Source of the DNA: Candidatus Gastranaerophilales bacterium
GTDB lineage: Bacteria > Cyanobacteriota > Vampirovibrionia > Gastranaerophilales > Gastranaerophilaceae
Reading direction: 5' to 3'
Assembly: GCA_944324175.1 (NCBI GenBank)
Contig: CALUVH010000019.1
Location: forward strand, 1-37,371
Length of the DNA: 37,371 bases
Shown: positions 1 through 8,143 of the stretch, piece after piece
Position numbering within the stretch: the stretch's first letter is position 1
How the letters are laid out: the number at the start of each line of letters is the position of its first letter
The notes under the pieces: generated by a model
Database searches by the model: none
Seen by the model: only the letters and a program-made list of their open reading frames with translations
What the model was told of the DNA's origin: nothing
Translations under genes and position numbers: made by a program

Positions 1-21
1 AAGGCTTTTTTGTTTTCTCAT
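1..21 (-). CDS. 5' end of a gene cut by the window edge
   Basis: An ATG on the minus strand (bases 21-19) opens the frame MRKQKSL and runs off the window. A strong Shine-Dalgarno AAAGGAG (complement of 29-35) lies 7 bases upstream, which is why this is called a gene start. Seven codons are too few to assign a function. The basic residues after Met could suit an N-terminal anchor or a cytosolic protein. Confidence 0.55.
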
Positions 22-131
22 ATTTTTTCTCCTTTATTTTTTATTATTATATGTGAAACTTGCCTACTGATTGATTACGTTTTTGTGGGTACACTTCAGA
101 AACCCCAACAAAAATATTTGATGTAAGTTTA

Positions 132-225
132 TGTAGGTCGGATTTACTAATCCGACAATAAAAAGAACTATAAAATCGCGTTACGCGCGAGCAAAAAACA
201 ATCCCAACAAACAGGTGCCTAATTG
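132..225. repeat. 94-bp interspersed repeat, copy A
   Basis: This stretch matches 15437-15530 with 3 mismatches in 94 positions (189, 210 and 211). It opens with a hairpin GTCGGATT-TACT-AATCCGAC (137-156) and holds a CGCGTTACGCG core. It ends in the left arm of a second hairpin CAGGTGCC/GGCGCCTG (212-219 and 229-236). Both copies lie just downstream of the 3' end of a minus-strand gene, so the element may double as a terminator or RNA-stabilising hairpin. No ORF is visible in it. The remainder of 22-298 shows nothing beyond the RBS noted at 29-35. Confidence 0.85.
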
Positions 226-298
226 CTAGGCGCCTGTGCGTGTATTACTTTACAAATATTCATTGTATAGCATTTTGCGTATCAATTTTTTAAATTCT

Positions 299-862
299 CT
301 ACATTTGAATTGTTCGCAATATTAGGTAATACCTGTAATTTCCCCAATATATAACCATTGACACAAAGTTGTTTTCAAGGTCGTTCATTTCTAGATATGT
401 CTGTGGTGCCGGTTCCCTTTTGGAGCTTGGAAATACCTTTCCTACAAAATCGAGGGTTTTTATGTGAAATTTTTGTGTGAAGGTGAGCTTAGGCTTTGGA
501 ATGTTTTCATCGTAAAAAGTTTCAGGAGTCAGCCCTCTATCATAGGCTGGAATTATATATTTCACTTTCCCTGCTTCTTTGAACAAAATATACCAATTGC
601 CCTCTTGTTGTCTTGGCGTTAAAAGATAATACCCGGGATCTATTTTTACGGTTTTGAAAAACAATGGTGCTGTTAGTCTTAAAAGCGGATATGGTGACCA
701 AGTGGATCTTTCAGTGTCGTAGTATTCTCCGGGGTCAACATCATGCACATAGCTAAAGTCAGGTACGGGCAAATCTCGATATATCTGCTCATAGTCTACC
801 GCTTCTGAATATACCGCACTACCAAACATTATCATCAATATGAAAACTAATAATTTTTTCAT
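299..862 (-). CDS. secreted hypothetical protein, 187 aa
   Basis: A Sec-type signal peptide is visible: MKK, a hydrophobic core (LLVFILMIMFG), and a likely cleavage after AVYS around residue 19. The mature part of about 168 residues is rich in Tyr and Pro and contains no motif I recognise. It has no further membrane segment and no Cys pairs, so a periplasmic or exported location is likely. The Shine-Dalgarno GGAGGT (complement of 863-868) directly abuts the ATG with no spacer, which is unusually tight. No better start in this frame is seen that keeps the signal peptide. It sits between the 94-bp repeat and the divergent flagellar export block. Function unknown. Confidence 0.75.
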   Translation of the reverse strand: MKKLLVFILMIMFGSAVYSEAVDYEQIYRDLPVPDFSYVHDVDPGEYYDTERSTWSPYPLLRLTAPLFFKTVKIDPGYYLLTPRQQEGNWYILFKEAGKVKYIIPAYDRGLTPETFYDENIPKPKLTFTQKFHIKTLDFVGKVFPSSKREPAPQTYLEMNDLENNFVSMVIYWGNYRYYLILRTIQM

Positions 863-964
863 ACCTCCATTTTTAATTATTTATGAAAAAAAATCAATAC
901 AAAACGCTTGATTTTGCAAAAATATCCATTAAATGATTGATGTGAAGTAGTGAAAACTATTCTA

Positions 965-993
965 TTGTATTAGTGGGAAACCAGACTTATAAA
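965..993 (+). promoter_or_regulatory. sigma70-type promoter of the flagellar export operon
   Basis: TTGTAT (965-970) and TATAAA (988-993) are separated by 17 bp. They lie just upstream of the ATG at 1015, in the gap between divergent genes. A purine-rich AAAAAAGGGA (991-1000) is too far from the ATG for a normal RBS, so initiation strength is uncertain. Confidence 0.5.
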
Positions 994-1014
994 AAAGGGA
1001 TTATTAGCTAATAT

Positions 1015-2184
1015 ATGGAAAATTTGAATTCCGGTGCTGAGTTATACGCACAATACAGTTGGTATAAAAACACATTCCCGTCAGTTGTACAACAAGCTGC
1101 CGATGAGTTTTTCCTGCCCGGTTTTCAGTTCGGTTTGATGGGGATAAGTAAAAATATTAATCCGCTTATGGATAAGGATTCCTACTTCGTTACTAAGGTT
1201 AGAATTGATAAACAGCATGATTTGTTTTTTAGGAGCTCTCAAAGTGCAGTTTCATTAATTTTAGATCGCTCTTTAGGTAGGGCAGCTAAACGATTTGATT
1301 TGAATAGGATGACTGATTTAGAGGCTAAAGTCATTACGGCGTTTAACGATTTTTTATTCTCCGCTGTTGTTAAATTCTTATCACCTCCGCCTCCGACTTT
1401 GAAACGTACTAACTTTGATGTCGTGCATTTAACGTTTTTTATAAAAGATATAGAAGAAAATAAAACAGCAAGATTTATTGTATCTTTGCCTGATGTGCTT
1501 ATTACACCTGAAGCGGTTCAGCCTTCAGGAAAGCATTTTAGCTATGATGACTTTTTGCAAAGCACTTTGGATGTCAACATCAAGGTCGGTACGACAAGAT
1601 TTTCACTAATAGATCTAAAACAACTTGATGAAGAAGATATCGTTGTATTTGATGATAGCAACTTGAAAAAGATGCAATTACAAGTAAGAGATTACGAAAA
1701 AGATATAAAATTAAATCCTAACCTTGGTTTGGTTATACCTTTTGAAAATGAGGGAGAGTCAGATATGGCAGAAAACAAGAATAATACTAATTTATGGGAT
1801 AGTATAGAAGTAGAAATGAGTGCTACTTTTGACGCCGTTAAAATAACACTGGGCGATTTGAAAAAAATTGAAAACGGTATGGTTGTTGATTTGACGTCAA
1901 TTTATGACAATAAAGTCACGTTGACTGTTGAAGATAAGCCGATTGCTCGTGGCGAATTGGTAATTGTAAACGACAGATATGGTGTGAAAGTAGAAGAAGT
2001 AGTCGCTAATAAACCTAAACAAGCTACAAAACCACAAAATCAAGAAGCTGTAGGTGATGAAATAAATGAATTAACTACTGATGAAGTCGTAGAAAGTGAA
2101 CAAGCTCCTGTTGCTGCTCAAGGGGGCGGAGGTGAAGAGGAAGAATTTGACTACAGTGATTTTGAAATGGATGACGATATTTAG
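1015..2184 (+). CDS. FliM/FliN (SctQ-like) C-ring protein with two SpoA domains
   Basis: This looks like a switch/C-ring (sorting platform) protein of a flagellar or type III export apparatus, 389 aa. The middle region (about residues 65-170) resembles the CheC-like domain of FliM/FliY. Residues about 185-240 resemble a first SpoA domain. Residues about 265-330 form a FliN-type SpoA domain (VEMSATFDAVKITLGDLKKIENGMVVDL). The tail is acidic (GGGEEEEFDYSDFEMDDD). Two SpoA domains in one chain is the SctQ/FliM-FliN arrangement. The gene is first in a block with fliO, fliP, fliQ and fliR, spaced 10-20 bp apart. An internal start (see 1751-1767) would yield a separate FliN-like subunit. Whether it serves a flagellum or an injectisome-like device cannot be decided here. 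Confidence 0.75.
   Translation: MENLNSGAELYAQYSWYKNTFPSVVQQAADEFFLPGFQFGLMGISKNINPLMDKDSYFVTKVRIDKQHDLFFRSSQSAVSLILDRSLGRAAKRFDLNRMTDLEAKVITAFNDFLFSAVVKFLSPPPPTLKRTNFDVVHLTFFIKDIEENKTARFIVSLPDVLITPEAVQPSGKHFSYDDFLQSTLDVNIKVGTTRFSLIDLKQLDEEDIVVFDDSNLKKMQLQVRDYEKDIKLNPNLGLVIPFENEGESDMAENKNNTNLWDSIEVEMSATFDAVKITLGDLKKIENGMVVDLTSIYDNKVTLTVEDKPIARGELVIVNDRYGVKVEEVVANKPKQATKPQNQEAVGDEINELTTDEVVESEQAPVAAQGGGGEEEEFDYSDFEMDDDI
1751..1767 (+). promoter_or_regulatory. internal RBS and in-frame ATG for a FliN-like short product
   Basis: Within the SpoA gene, AGGGAGAG (1751-1758) sits 6 bases before an in-frame ATG (1765-1767). Initiation here would yield a 139-aa protein (1765-2184) containing only the C-terminal SpoA domain. 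SctQ-family genes (SpaO, YscQ) are known to make such a C-terminal fragment by internal initiation, and it is an essential C-ring component. Seen: the RBS and start. Inferred: its use. Confidence 0.55.
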
Positions 2185-2201
2185 TTGAAAGGGATTTGAG
2201 A

Positions 2202-2612
2202 ATGGCAGGATATTTAGGACATTTTATTGTTTATACAATTGCAATGATAGGTATTATTTTTGCTGCACTTCTTGTGTATAAAAAGGTTGCAGAAGGTTGT
2301 GGGTTCGCTTCAAAATCCGATTTTTTAAATATTGAAGATCGTATCAGCCTTTCTCCGAGAAAAAATTTGTATGTAATTCGTGCTGGTAAAGAAAGATTTT
2401 TGATTGCTTCTGACATGGATAGGACTAATTTAATCTCTAAGTTGGATGATGATGAAAAGATTTTTGAAAATGTTTCAATTAATCAAGAAACAAAATCTAG
2501 TATTGATGAATTACCTTCTATTGTTAATTTTCAAAAAAATAAAAAGCAGCCCGTTATGAAAAAAATGATTAACGGAATAAAAAGTGTAAATGAAATAGAT
2601 ATCGTAGAATAA
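2202..2612 (+). CDS. fliO: FliO-like export gate assembly protein
   Basis: A small single-pass membrane protein of about 136 aa. The N-terminal membrane helix is at about residues 4-28 (GHFIVYTIAMIGIIFAALLVY). It is followed by a cytoplasmic FliO-type region (SLSPRKNLYVIRAGKERFLIASD), which matches the usual pattern of a conserved arginine/lysine strand before a charged tail. FliO helps assemble the FliP-FliQ-FliR export gate. I chose ATG 2202 over TTG 2196 because AAAGGG (2188-2193) is 8 bases upstream of the ATG. FliO is poorly conserved, so the call leans on its position directly before fliP. Confidence 0.7.
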   Translation: MAGYLGHFIVYTIAMIGIIFAALLVYKKVAEGCGFASKSDFLNIEDRISLSPRKNLYVIRAGKERFLIASDMDRTNLISKLDDDEKIFENVSINQETKSSIDELPSIVNFQKNKKQPVMKKMINGIKSVNEIDIVE

Positions 2613-2629
2613 GATTGGGATAGTTAAAT

Positions 2630-3271
2630 ATGGATAATGTGATTAATAATTTAAATCCTGTAATACAAATGCTAATAGTGATGACAGTATTTTCACTAAT
2701 ACCGTTTGTGTTTTGTTGTATGACGAGCTTTTTACGATTTGTAATCGTGTTTTCTATGCTAAAAACCGCTATGGGTACACAACAGGTGCCGCCTGCTATT
2801 GTAATTATCGGGCTTGCTATGATTTTGACATTTTATACTATGGGGTCTACTTTTCAAAAAATGTATGAAATGGGTTCTGTCCCGTATAATAAAAATCAAA
2901 ACATTGTGCTTGCAATTGAAGAGGGATCTAAACCTTTAAAAGAGTTTATGATGAAACAAACTAGAGAGACTGATTTGGCTTTTTTTGTTGAATTGCAAAA
3001 AAAAGAACCGCCTAAGACTCCTGATGAAATAACTATCTGGCAAGTTGCTCCCGCTTATATTATGAGCGAATTGAAAACGGCCTTTGAAATAGGATTCATT
3101 ATTTTTGTCCCGTTTATTGTATTGGATTTGGTTGTTGCAAATATCCTGCTGGCGCTTGGTATGTTCATGCTGTCGCCTACAATTATTTCTCTACCGTTTA
3201 AACTGCTCATTTTTATCGCGGTTGATGGTTGGGCTTTAATCGTTCAGGGGCTTGTCACTAGTTACAATTAA
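2630..3271 (+). CDS. fliP: FliP, flagellar/type III export gate protein
   Basis: FliP/SctR forms the export pore with FliQ and FliR in the inner membrane. At 213 aa the protein matches a FliP without the cleavable signal peptide of some homologues. Family motifs visible are MTSFLRFVIVFSMLKTAMGTQQVPP, TIWQVAPAYIMSELKTAFEIGF, and the C-terminal LPFKLLIFIAVDGW. Four membrane segments fit the family. The RBS is weak (GGGAT about 10 bases upstream), suggesting translation coupled to fliO, 17 bp away. Confidence 0.93.
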   Translation: MDNVINNLNPVIQMLIVMTVFSLIPFVFCCMTSFLRFVIVFSMLKTAMGTQQVPPAIVIIGLAMILTFYTMGSTFQKMYEMGSVPYNKNQNIVLAIEEGSKPLKEFMMKQTRETDLAFFVELQKKEPPKTPDEITIWQVAPAYIMSELKTAFEIGFIIFVPFIVLDLVVANILLALGMFMLSPTIISLPFKLLIFIAVDGWALIVQGLVTSYN

Positions 3272-3286
3272 AAATGAGGAATTATA

Positions 3287-3775
3287 ATGGAAGCTTTAGT
3301 TGAATATCTCGCAAAAGGTTTTTTGATAATGTTAGCAATTTCAATGCCCTGTGTACTAGTTGCAGCAGGTATCGGTTTGGTTGTCGGTATATTACAAGCT
3401 GTTACTCAAGTTCAAGAGCAAACTATTGCAGCTGCCCCGAAAATATTGGGTGTTTTCCTTGTAATAGTTATTGGTGGTATTGGATTTATTAACCTTTTAA
3501 AGGGATTTTTTATTGATGGCATGGCTATCGCTTTTAATTTAGTACCTAAAAGTGACAATTTTGTCCTTGCTGCTGATTATTATAAATACACTACACCTTT
3601 TGAAGGTGAAATGGTTGACAAGTTTAAAAACCAGCCTACTATGAATGAAATTATGAAAAATCCAGTCAAAGTTCCTTTCATCGATCAGCAGAAGAAAATG
3701 AAATATTTACCTTCTCCAAGGACTCCTATGCCTAAACCTGATTTTGTAGAAACTAACACAATACTTGGGAGGTAG
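3287..3775 (+). CDS. fliQ: FliQ, export gate protein with a C-terminal extension
   Basis: Residues 1-88 are a standard FliQ/SctS: two membrane helices with the conserved ILQAVTQVQEQTIAAAPK loop. FliQ is normally about 88-90 aa. This one is 162 aa, with about 70 extra residues that are hydrophilic, Lys/Pro-rich and predicted disordered (ending LPSPRTPMPKPDFVETNTILGR). The extension is in frame with no sign of a frameshift, and fliR starts 10 bp after its stop. RBS GAGGAAT precedes the ATG. The added tail may bind FlhB, FlhA or the C-ring, but nothing in it is recognisable. Confidence 0.9.
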   Translation: MEALVEYLAKGFLIMLAISMPCVLVAAGIGLVVGILQAVTQVQEQTIAAAPKILGVFLVIVIGGIGFINLLKGFFIDGMAIAFNLVPKSDNFVLAADYYKYTTPFEGEMVDKFKNQPTMNEIMKNPVKVPFIDQQKKMKYLPSPRTPMPKPDFVETNTILGR

Positions 3776-3784
3776 TGAGTTAAA

Positions 3785-4564
3785 ATGGATTGGCTTTTTA
3801 ACGATTTAACTAAAATGTTCCCAATGTTAAATGCCTATCTCGCTGCAGGAATTTTTGTTTTTGCTCGGTTAATAGGTTTCGTTAGAATGGCACCTGTGTT
3901 CAACAGAAAAGAAATACCTACTATCGTTAAATTAAGCCTTGTATTATTGCTCACTTTTGTTTTGACTCCTATGTTAAAACCGGATATTCATGTAATTCAA
4001 GAATCCTTTTTACTATCTATTATTTTAAATATAGTTGTCGGAGCATTAATCGGATACACAGCACAGCTTATTTTGTTGGCGATTGATGCAGGTGCTGATA
4101 TGATAAATATGCAAATGGGGCTTTCTTCTGCTATGGTATTAGACCCTACAACTTCTGCTCAGGTATCATTACTTGGTAAAGTCTTTTCGTTAATGGGTGT
4201 ATTAATTTTTATCGAGCTTGGTGGTATCTATTGGTTAATACAAGCTTTAGTCAGAAGTTTTACTATTTTCCCTATTTCAGCCGTGAGTATTCCTCTTGAT
4301 CAGATTGTTAATATGGATTATATAATCAAGTTATCTTCAAATGTTTTGTATATGGGGTTACAAATTGCTTCTCCTGTTCTTTTGGCGACATTAGGACAAG
4401 ATATTATTCTCGGGGTTATTTCTAAGACTGCTCCTCAGGTAAATGTTTTCCAGTTAAGTTTCCTGTTTAAACCGGTTGTAGGCGCTGCTATACTGGTATG
4501 GATTATGCCTATGTTAGTAAATATTATAAATGATTACTTTTTGTCTTTTGCAAATATATTTTAA
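3785..4564 (+). CDS. fliR: FliR, export gate protein
   Basis: FliR/SctT completes the FliP5-FliQ4-FliR1 export gate. At 259 aa the length is normal. About six hydrophobic segments are visible, with family features such as FARLIGFVRMAPVF near residue 25 and DAGADMINMQMGLSSAMVLDP near residue 103. The latter corresponds to the conserved AG..I..Q.G.s.a...DP motif. It ends 6 bp before the convergent ATPase gene with no obvious terminator between them. FlhB and FlhA are not in the window. Confidence 0.93.
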   Translation: MDWLFNDLTKMFPMLNAYLAAGIFVFARLIGFVRMAPVFNRKEIPTIVKLSLVLLLTFVLTPMLKPDIHVIQESFLLSIILNIVVGALIGYTAQLILLAIDAGADMINMQMGLSSAMVLDPTTSAQVSLLGKVFSLMGVLIFIELGGIYWLIQALVRSFTIFPISAVSIPLDQIVNMDYIIKLSSNVLYMGLQIASPVLLATLGQDIILGVISKTAPQVNVFQLSFLFKPVVGAAILVWIMPMLVNIINDYFLSFANIF

Positions 4565-4570
4565 GATATG

Positions 4571-7522
4571 TTATTTGATTTTTATTCCGTTAATGTTGCA
4601 AAAAGAGCGTAGAACTTGTTTGGCTTTTTCTATTTGGGTATGAACGTATTTATTTTTTGTATCTTTTACGATTTCGGATGCTTTCTCATACAATTTAGCT
4701 GAGGCCGTTAAATATTCTGCCTGCTGTGGCGACTTAATAAGTCCCAATTCTTGATAGTATTTACCAAACAGTAAAAGCAAATGAGATGTTAAATCTGTAA
4801 GATTATATCTTTGAGCTATTACCAATGCACTTTCGATGTTCATTTTTGCAGCCTCATAATCAGACAAAGTAATAAATGCTTTTGCAATTACTGATTTTAA
4901 CAGTATCGTAAAGAAATAATTGTTTATTTTGGGACTTTGTGCGACATCTAAGGCTTGTGATGCTATTTCTAATGCAGTTTTGGCGCCCTCACTTATTAAT
5001 GATGCTTCTGCTATCAAATACCAAGTAAGCAATGCTCCAAATGCCATTTTTTCTTTGGCAAAATAATTTATCTGATCATTGTAAATTTCCATTGCTTGCT
5101 TTGTTTGTTCATTATCTTTAAACACTTTACCGAGCAGTGTCTTTAAAATATTTTTAGTAAAGTTATCACCATGATTATTGGCATAAGTGACAACTTGGAA
5201 TAGGTCTTCTTGCATTCCTGAGTAATTTTTTATAAAGAAATTATTTATTATATTGATTAAATTCCATCTGAGGACTGCATCAGCATCCATACTATTATCT
5301 TTGTGGTTTTTTAACACTTCATCAAGAATTTTTTTAGAAGTTTTGACATCTCCCTTGATTGTGTTTGCAAAAGCCAGGGTAAGTTTACAATTACAAATAA
5401 ACAATTCGTCTTCAAGTCGATGTTTTTCAATCAAGTCAAACAAAATTGTCAAAATTTCAAATGCTCGGTCATTACCTTGTAATACAAGTGCGTTAGCAAG
5501 CACTAGGTATGTCTTAAGCCAAGTTTCGTAAATGAATTCAATTGGGATATCTTTGCGGTTGTATTTATGACTCAAGGTGTTATCTAGTACCGGTATAATC
5601 TCAGTATCGATTAGATTTATAATTTGTCCACAATTACCGATACTTAAAAGAGCATCAAGTTTTGATGCTTTCAGTAATGCCAATTCAAGTGTTTTCTCAT
5701 GACTGGTCTTGTCAATTGTAGCATCTACACATTCTACTTGACCCAAATAATTACCTGTTTTTTTACAACAGTGCGCAAGATATGCCAGTAATTCAATTTC
5801 TTTTGGAGTATCTCCGATTGACTGTGCGTTTGAAATTGCGTCAGGCAGGTACTCCATAGCTTCCTGTGGGTTTGCGTCAGAAAGCAGTTTACCTAATCTT
5901 TCTGCGATATTAAATCTGATATGTAAAGTCTCGCTATCATCTAGTTCATTAATTAATGCAAGGCATTGCTTTTGTGATATTGCGTATAAATTTACATCAC
6001 CTATAAATGCTCCAAGGCGTGTATTTTTTGTCCAAATTTCTAGGGCTAATCTCGGATTTTTTAAATTTTGAGCAATAATTCCAAGTATAGCATTTGAGTT
6101 CATGATGAAATCTTTTATTGAGTCGAAAACTTTTTCATTTATGCTCTCAAAGCATTCAACTTTTTTAGCCGTTTTTATAATATTTTCCCAAAGTGTTAAA
6201 CTTTTAAATTCGTAAAATATGTCATTAACAGGTGAAATAAAACTCATTTGTTCAAGATATGCTAGGATGTCTGAGAATTTTTCATCATCAAGCTCGAAAA
6301 TCTCTTTTATAAGATTTAAGTTTATCTTGTCACCTATGACTGCAGCACCCACAAGAATTTTATATGCTATAGGATTTAAAATTTTTAATATTTCTAATCG
6401 GTAAGTAAGTATATCTGAAAATTTATCAGGGATTCCAAATGGTTTATCTGCAATTTGACAGTCAAAACGTAGACATAGCAGTTGCTCAATAAATGCAGGA
6501 TTTCCTTGACTTTTTTCGAGTAGTTCACCAATTTCTCTTGGATTAAGAGCTAAAAAGTCTTCTAAATTCTCTTTTTTTTGTGAAACTACTTGACTAACTT
6601 GCGCAGCTTCCAAAGGTGCGATGCTAACATCCATATATGGATTATTCGGGAACGCAAAATATCCTCTGGCTGACTTTTGTTCGTTATAGACGAGTATGAG
6701 TTTTAAATTGTCAAATATCTTATCTTTTTGAATTAATTTTGTTATAAATTCATAAGAAAAACCGTCAATAAAGTCAAAATTATCTAGAGTTATAACATAT
6801 TTTCTTCCATCCAGTATATTTTCAAAAAGCTTATTTAACAGATTGAATGTCTTTGTTTTTGATTTGAATAAATCTTCAAACGTACCTATTCTGGTCGGGT
6901 AAAGGAAATTCATTAAAAGCTCGACTTCTGTACCTGTTAAAAATGTAAATTCATTTTGGAAAAATTTACAAAAATCTTTTCTGAATTGATCGTTATCAAT
7001 GCAAAAATTAGGTAAATTGAAGATGTTAAGCAAAATATCTTGAATAACCCCTCCTGAGGTAAGTTGAGTTATTTGGGTGCATTTGCCGTATATCCAACTA
7101 AATTCGTGTTTTTGAAGTTCTTCCATAATGGATTTAAGAACTATAGTTTTACCAGAGCCTTTTGGACCGCTGATTGAAAAAATCTTTTTTTCAGATGATA
7201 AAATCCCTTTTACAATTATATTTTTAGCACTTAGTTGTGGCATAATTTGCGGAGGTATTTCAAATGTATTAGCACCTGTATGCTCTTGTTGAGTTTCTTC
7301 AAATGGAAAACCACATTTTCTACAGGTTGTTGCATCTGGAAAATTTACGCTATTGCAATGTTTACATGTTTTTAGAATTTCTTGACCGCAGGTCGTACAA
7401 GTGAGATTGAAAATTGAATTTACTGTATTACAATTAGGACAAACCAAGCCTGTTCTTGTTTTGCAATATGGACACTTTAGGGTTCCATCAGGAATTGTTT
7501 TTTTACATATTGGGCATTTCAT
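4571..7522 (-). CDS. zinc-ribbon / P-loop ATPase / TPR-like regulatory protein, 983 aa
   Basis: The N-terminus carries four CxxC pairs in zinc-ribbon spacing (CPICKK, CPYCKT, CPNCNT, CTTCGQ, CKHCNS, CRKCGF; residues 3-75). A P-loop ATPase follows with Walker A GPKGSGKT (about residue 120) and a Walker-B-like YVITLDNFDF (about residue 240). The remaining 550 residues are helical and TPR-like. This architecture matches STAND/adenylate-cyclase-associated 'predicted ATPase' regulators. It is the last gene of a minus-strand operon, 10 bp after the sigma factor gene. A role as sensor or scaffold controlling that sigma factor is inference. RBS AGGAT lies 8 bases before the ATG. Confidence 0.75.
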   Translation of the reverse strand: MKCPICKKTIPDGTLKCPYCKTRTGLVCPNCNTVNSIFNLTCTTCGQEILKTCKHCNSVNFPDATTCRKCGFPFEETQQEHTGANTFEIPPQIMPQLSAKNIIVKGILSSEKKIFSISGPKGSGKTIVLKSIMEELQKHEFSWIYGKCTQITQLTSGGVIQDILLNIFNLPNFCIDNDQFRKDFCKFFQNEFTFLTGTEVELLMNFLYPTRIGTFEDLFKSKTKTFNLLNKLFENILDGRKYVITLDNFDFIDGFSYEFITKLIQKDKIFDNLKLILVYNEQKSARGYFAFPNNPYMDVSIAPLEAAQVSQVVSQKKENLEDFLALNPREIGELLEKSQGNPAFIEQLLCLRFDCQIADKPFGIPDKFSDILTYRLEILKILNPIAYKILVGAAVIGDKINLNLIKEIFELDDEKFSDILAYLEQMSFISPVNDIFYEFKSLTLWENIIKTAKKVECFESINEKVFDSIKDFIMNSNAILGIIAQNLKNPRLALEIWTKNTRLGAFIGDVNLYAISQKQCLALINELDDSETLHIRFNIAERLGKLLSDANPQEAMEYLPDAISNAQSIGDTPKEIELLAYLAHCCKKTGNYLGQVECVDATIDKTSHEKTLELALLKASKLDALLSIGNCGQIINLIDTEIIPVLDNTLSHKYNRKDIPIEFIYETWLKTYLVLANALVLQGNDRAFEILTILFDLIEKHRLEDELFICNCKLTLAFANTIKGDVKTSKKILDEVLKNHKDNSMDADAVLRWNLINIINNFFIKNYSGMQEDLFQVVTYANNHGDNFTKNILKTLLGKVFKDNEQTKQAMEIYNDQINYFAKEKMAFGALLTWYLIAEASLISEGAKTALEIASQALDVAQSPKINNYFFTILLKSVIAKAFITLSDYEAAKMNIESALVIAQRYNLTDLTSHLLLLFGKYYQELGLIKSPQQAEYLTASAKLYEKASEIVKDTKNKYVHTQIEKAKQVLRSFCNINGIKIK

Positions 7523-7532
7523 TTGGTGTATC

Positions 7533-8105
7533 CTAATTATTAAAAGCTGTTTTTATTTTTTCCATTAATCTAAAAAGCCTTTTGCAAACTTCAGATTGTG
7601 AAAGATTTAATTCTTGAGCAATTTCTTTTTGGGTCATTCCCTTTTCATAGCGTAGCATAAAAAGTTTTAAGTAATTTTTGTCTGGCTCTGCTTCATTGAT
7701 TTGAAAAAGATTTTTTCTAACAAGATTAAGAATTTCTTTTTTTACAAATATATCTTCGGGTGATTCTTCTACTGCTATTTCAGGATATCTTACCTCAAAA
7801 TCATTATAATTTAAAGATGAAGTCGAAGAAACACCAAGAGGAATTTCTTTTGTTGGTATGTAACCTTCTCTTGTTCTTCTTAATCTGCCGTTATCTTTCA
7901 GCACATTTAAAATTGCAGTAGAAGCAATTCTTTTTACATAGGTCGATAACGTAGCTTCTGACTTAACATTTTTAGCTATGATAAAACTACGTTTGCAGGT
8001 TTCATTAAAAAAATCATCATAAAGATCTTCATTACCTGAAAACTTTTTGTCATTTTTAATTATTTTTGAAATTAATTCTAATTTATCTTGAGCTAACTCT
8101 TCCAC
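7533..8105 (-). CDS. ECF-type sigma-70 family factor
   Basis: At 190 aa this has the size of an ECF (group 4) sigma factor. The C-terminus is a clear sigma region 4 with helix-turn-helix (YLKLFMLRYEKGMTQKEIAQELNLSQSEVCKRLFRLMEKI). The N-terminal half, with YVKRIASTAILNVLKDNGR, corresponds to region 2.2-2.4. The start is GTG (8105) with RBS AAGGAT 9 bases upstream. It lies downstream of a TonB-like membrane protein in a four-gene operon. The neighbours do not include a typical anti-sigma factor, so control may come through the membrane protein or the ATPase. Confidence 0.85.
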   Translation of the reverse strand: MEELAQDKLELISKIIKNDKKFSGNEDLYDDFFNETCKRSFIIAKNVKSEATLSTYVKRIASTAILNVLKDNGRLRRTREGYIPTKEIPLGVSSTSSLNYNDFEVRYPEIAVEESPEDIFVKKEILNLVRKNLFQINEAEPDKNYLKLFMLRYEKGMTQKEIAQELNLSQSEVCKRLFRLMEKIKTAFNN

Positions 8106-8143
8106 TTTGAAATTATCCTTATTTCAAAGATATTATAGCATAT

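Noticed and set aside
1015-4564. Injectisome (virulence type III secretion) locus
   Set aside because: Only the C-ring protein and fliOPQR are present; a FliO homologue and gene order favour flagellar export. No needle, translocon or secretin of the SctC type is adjacent.
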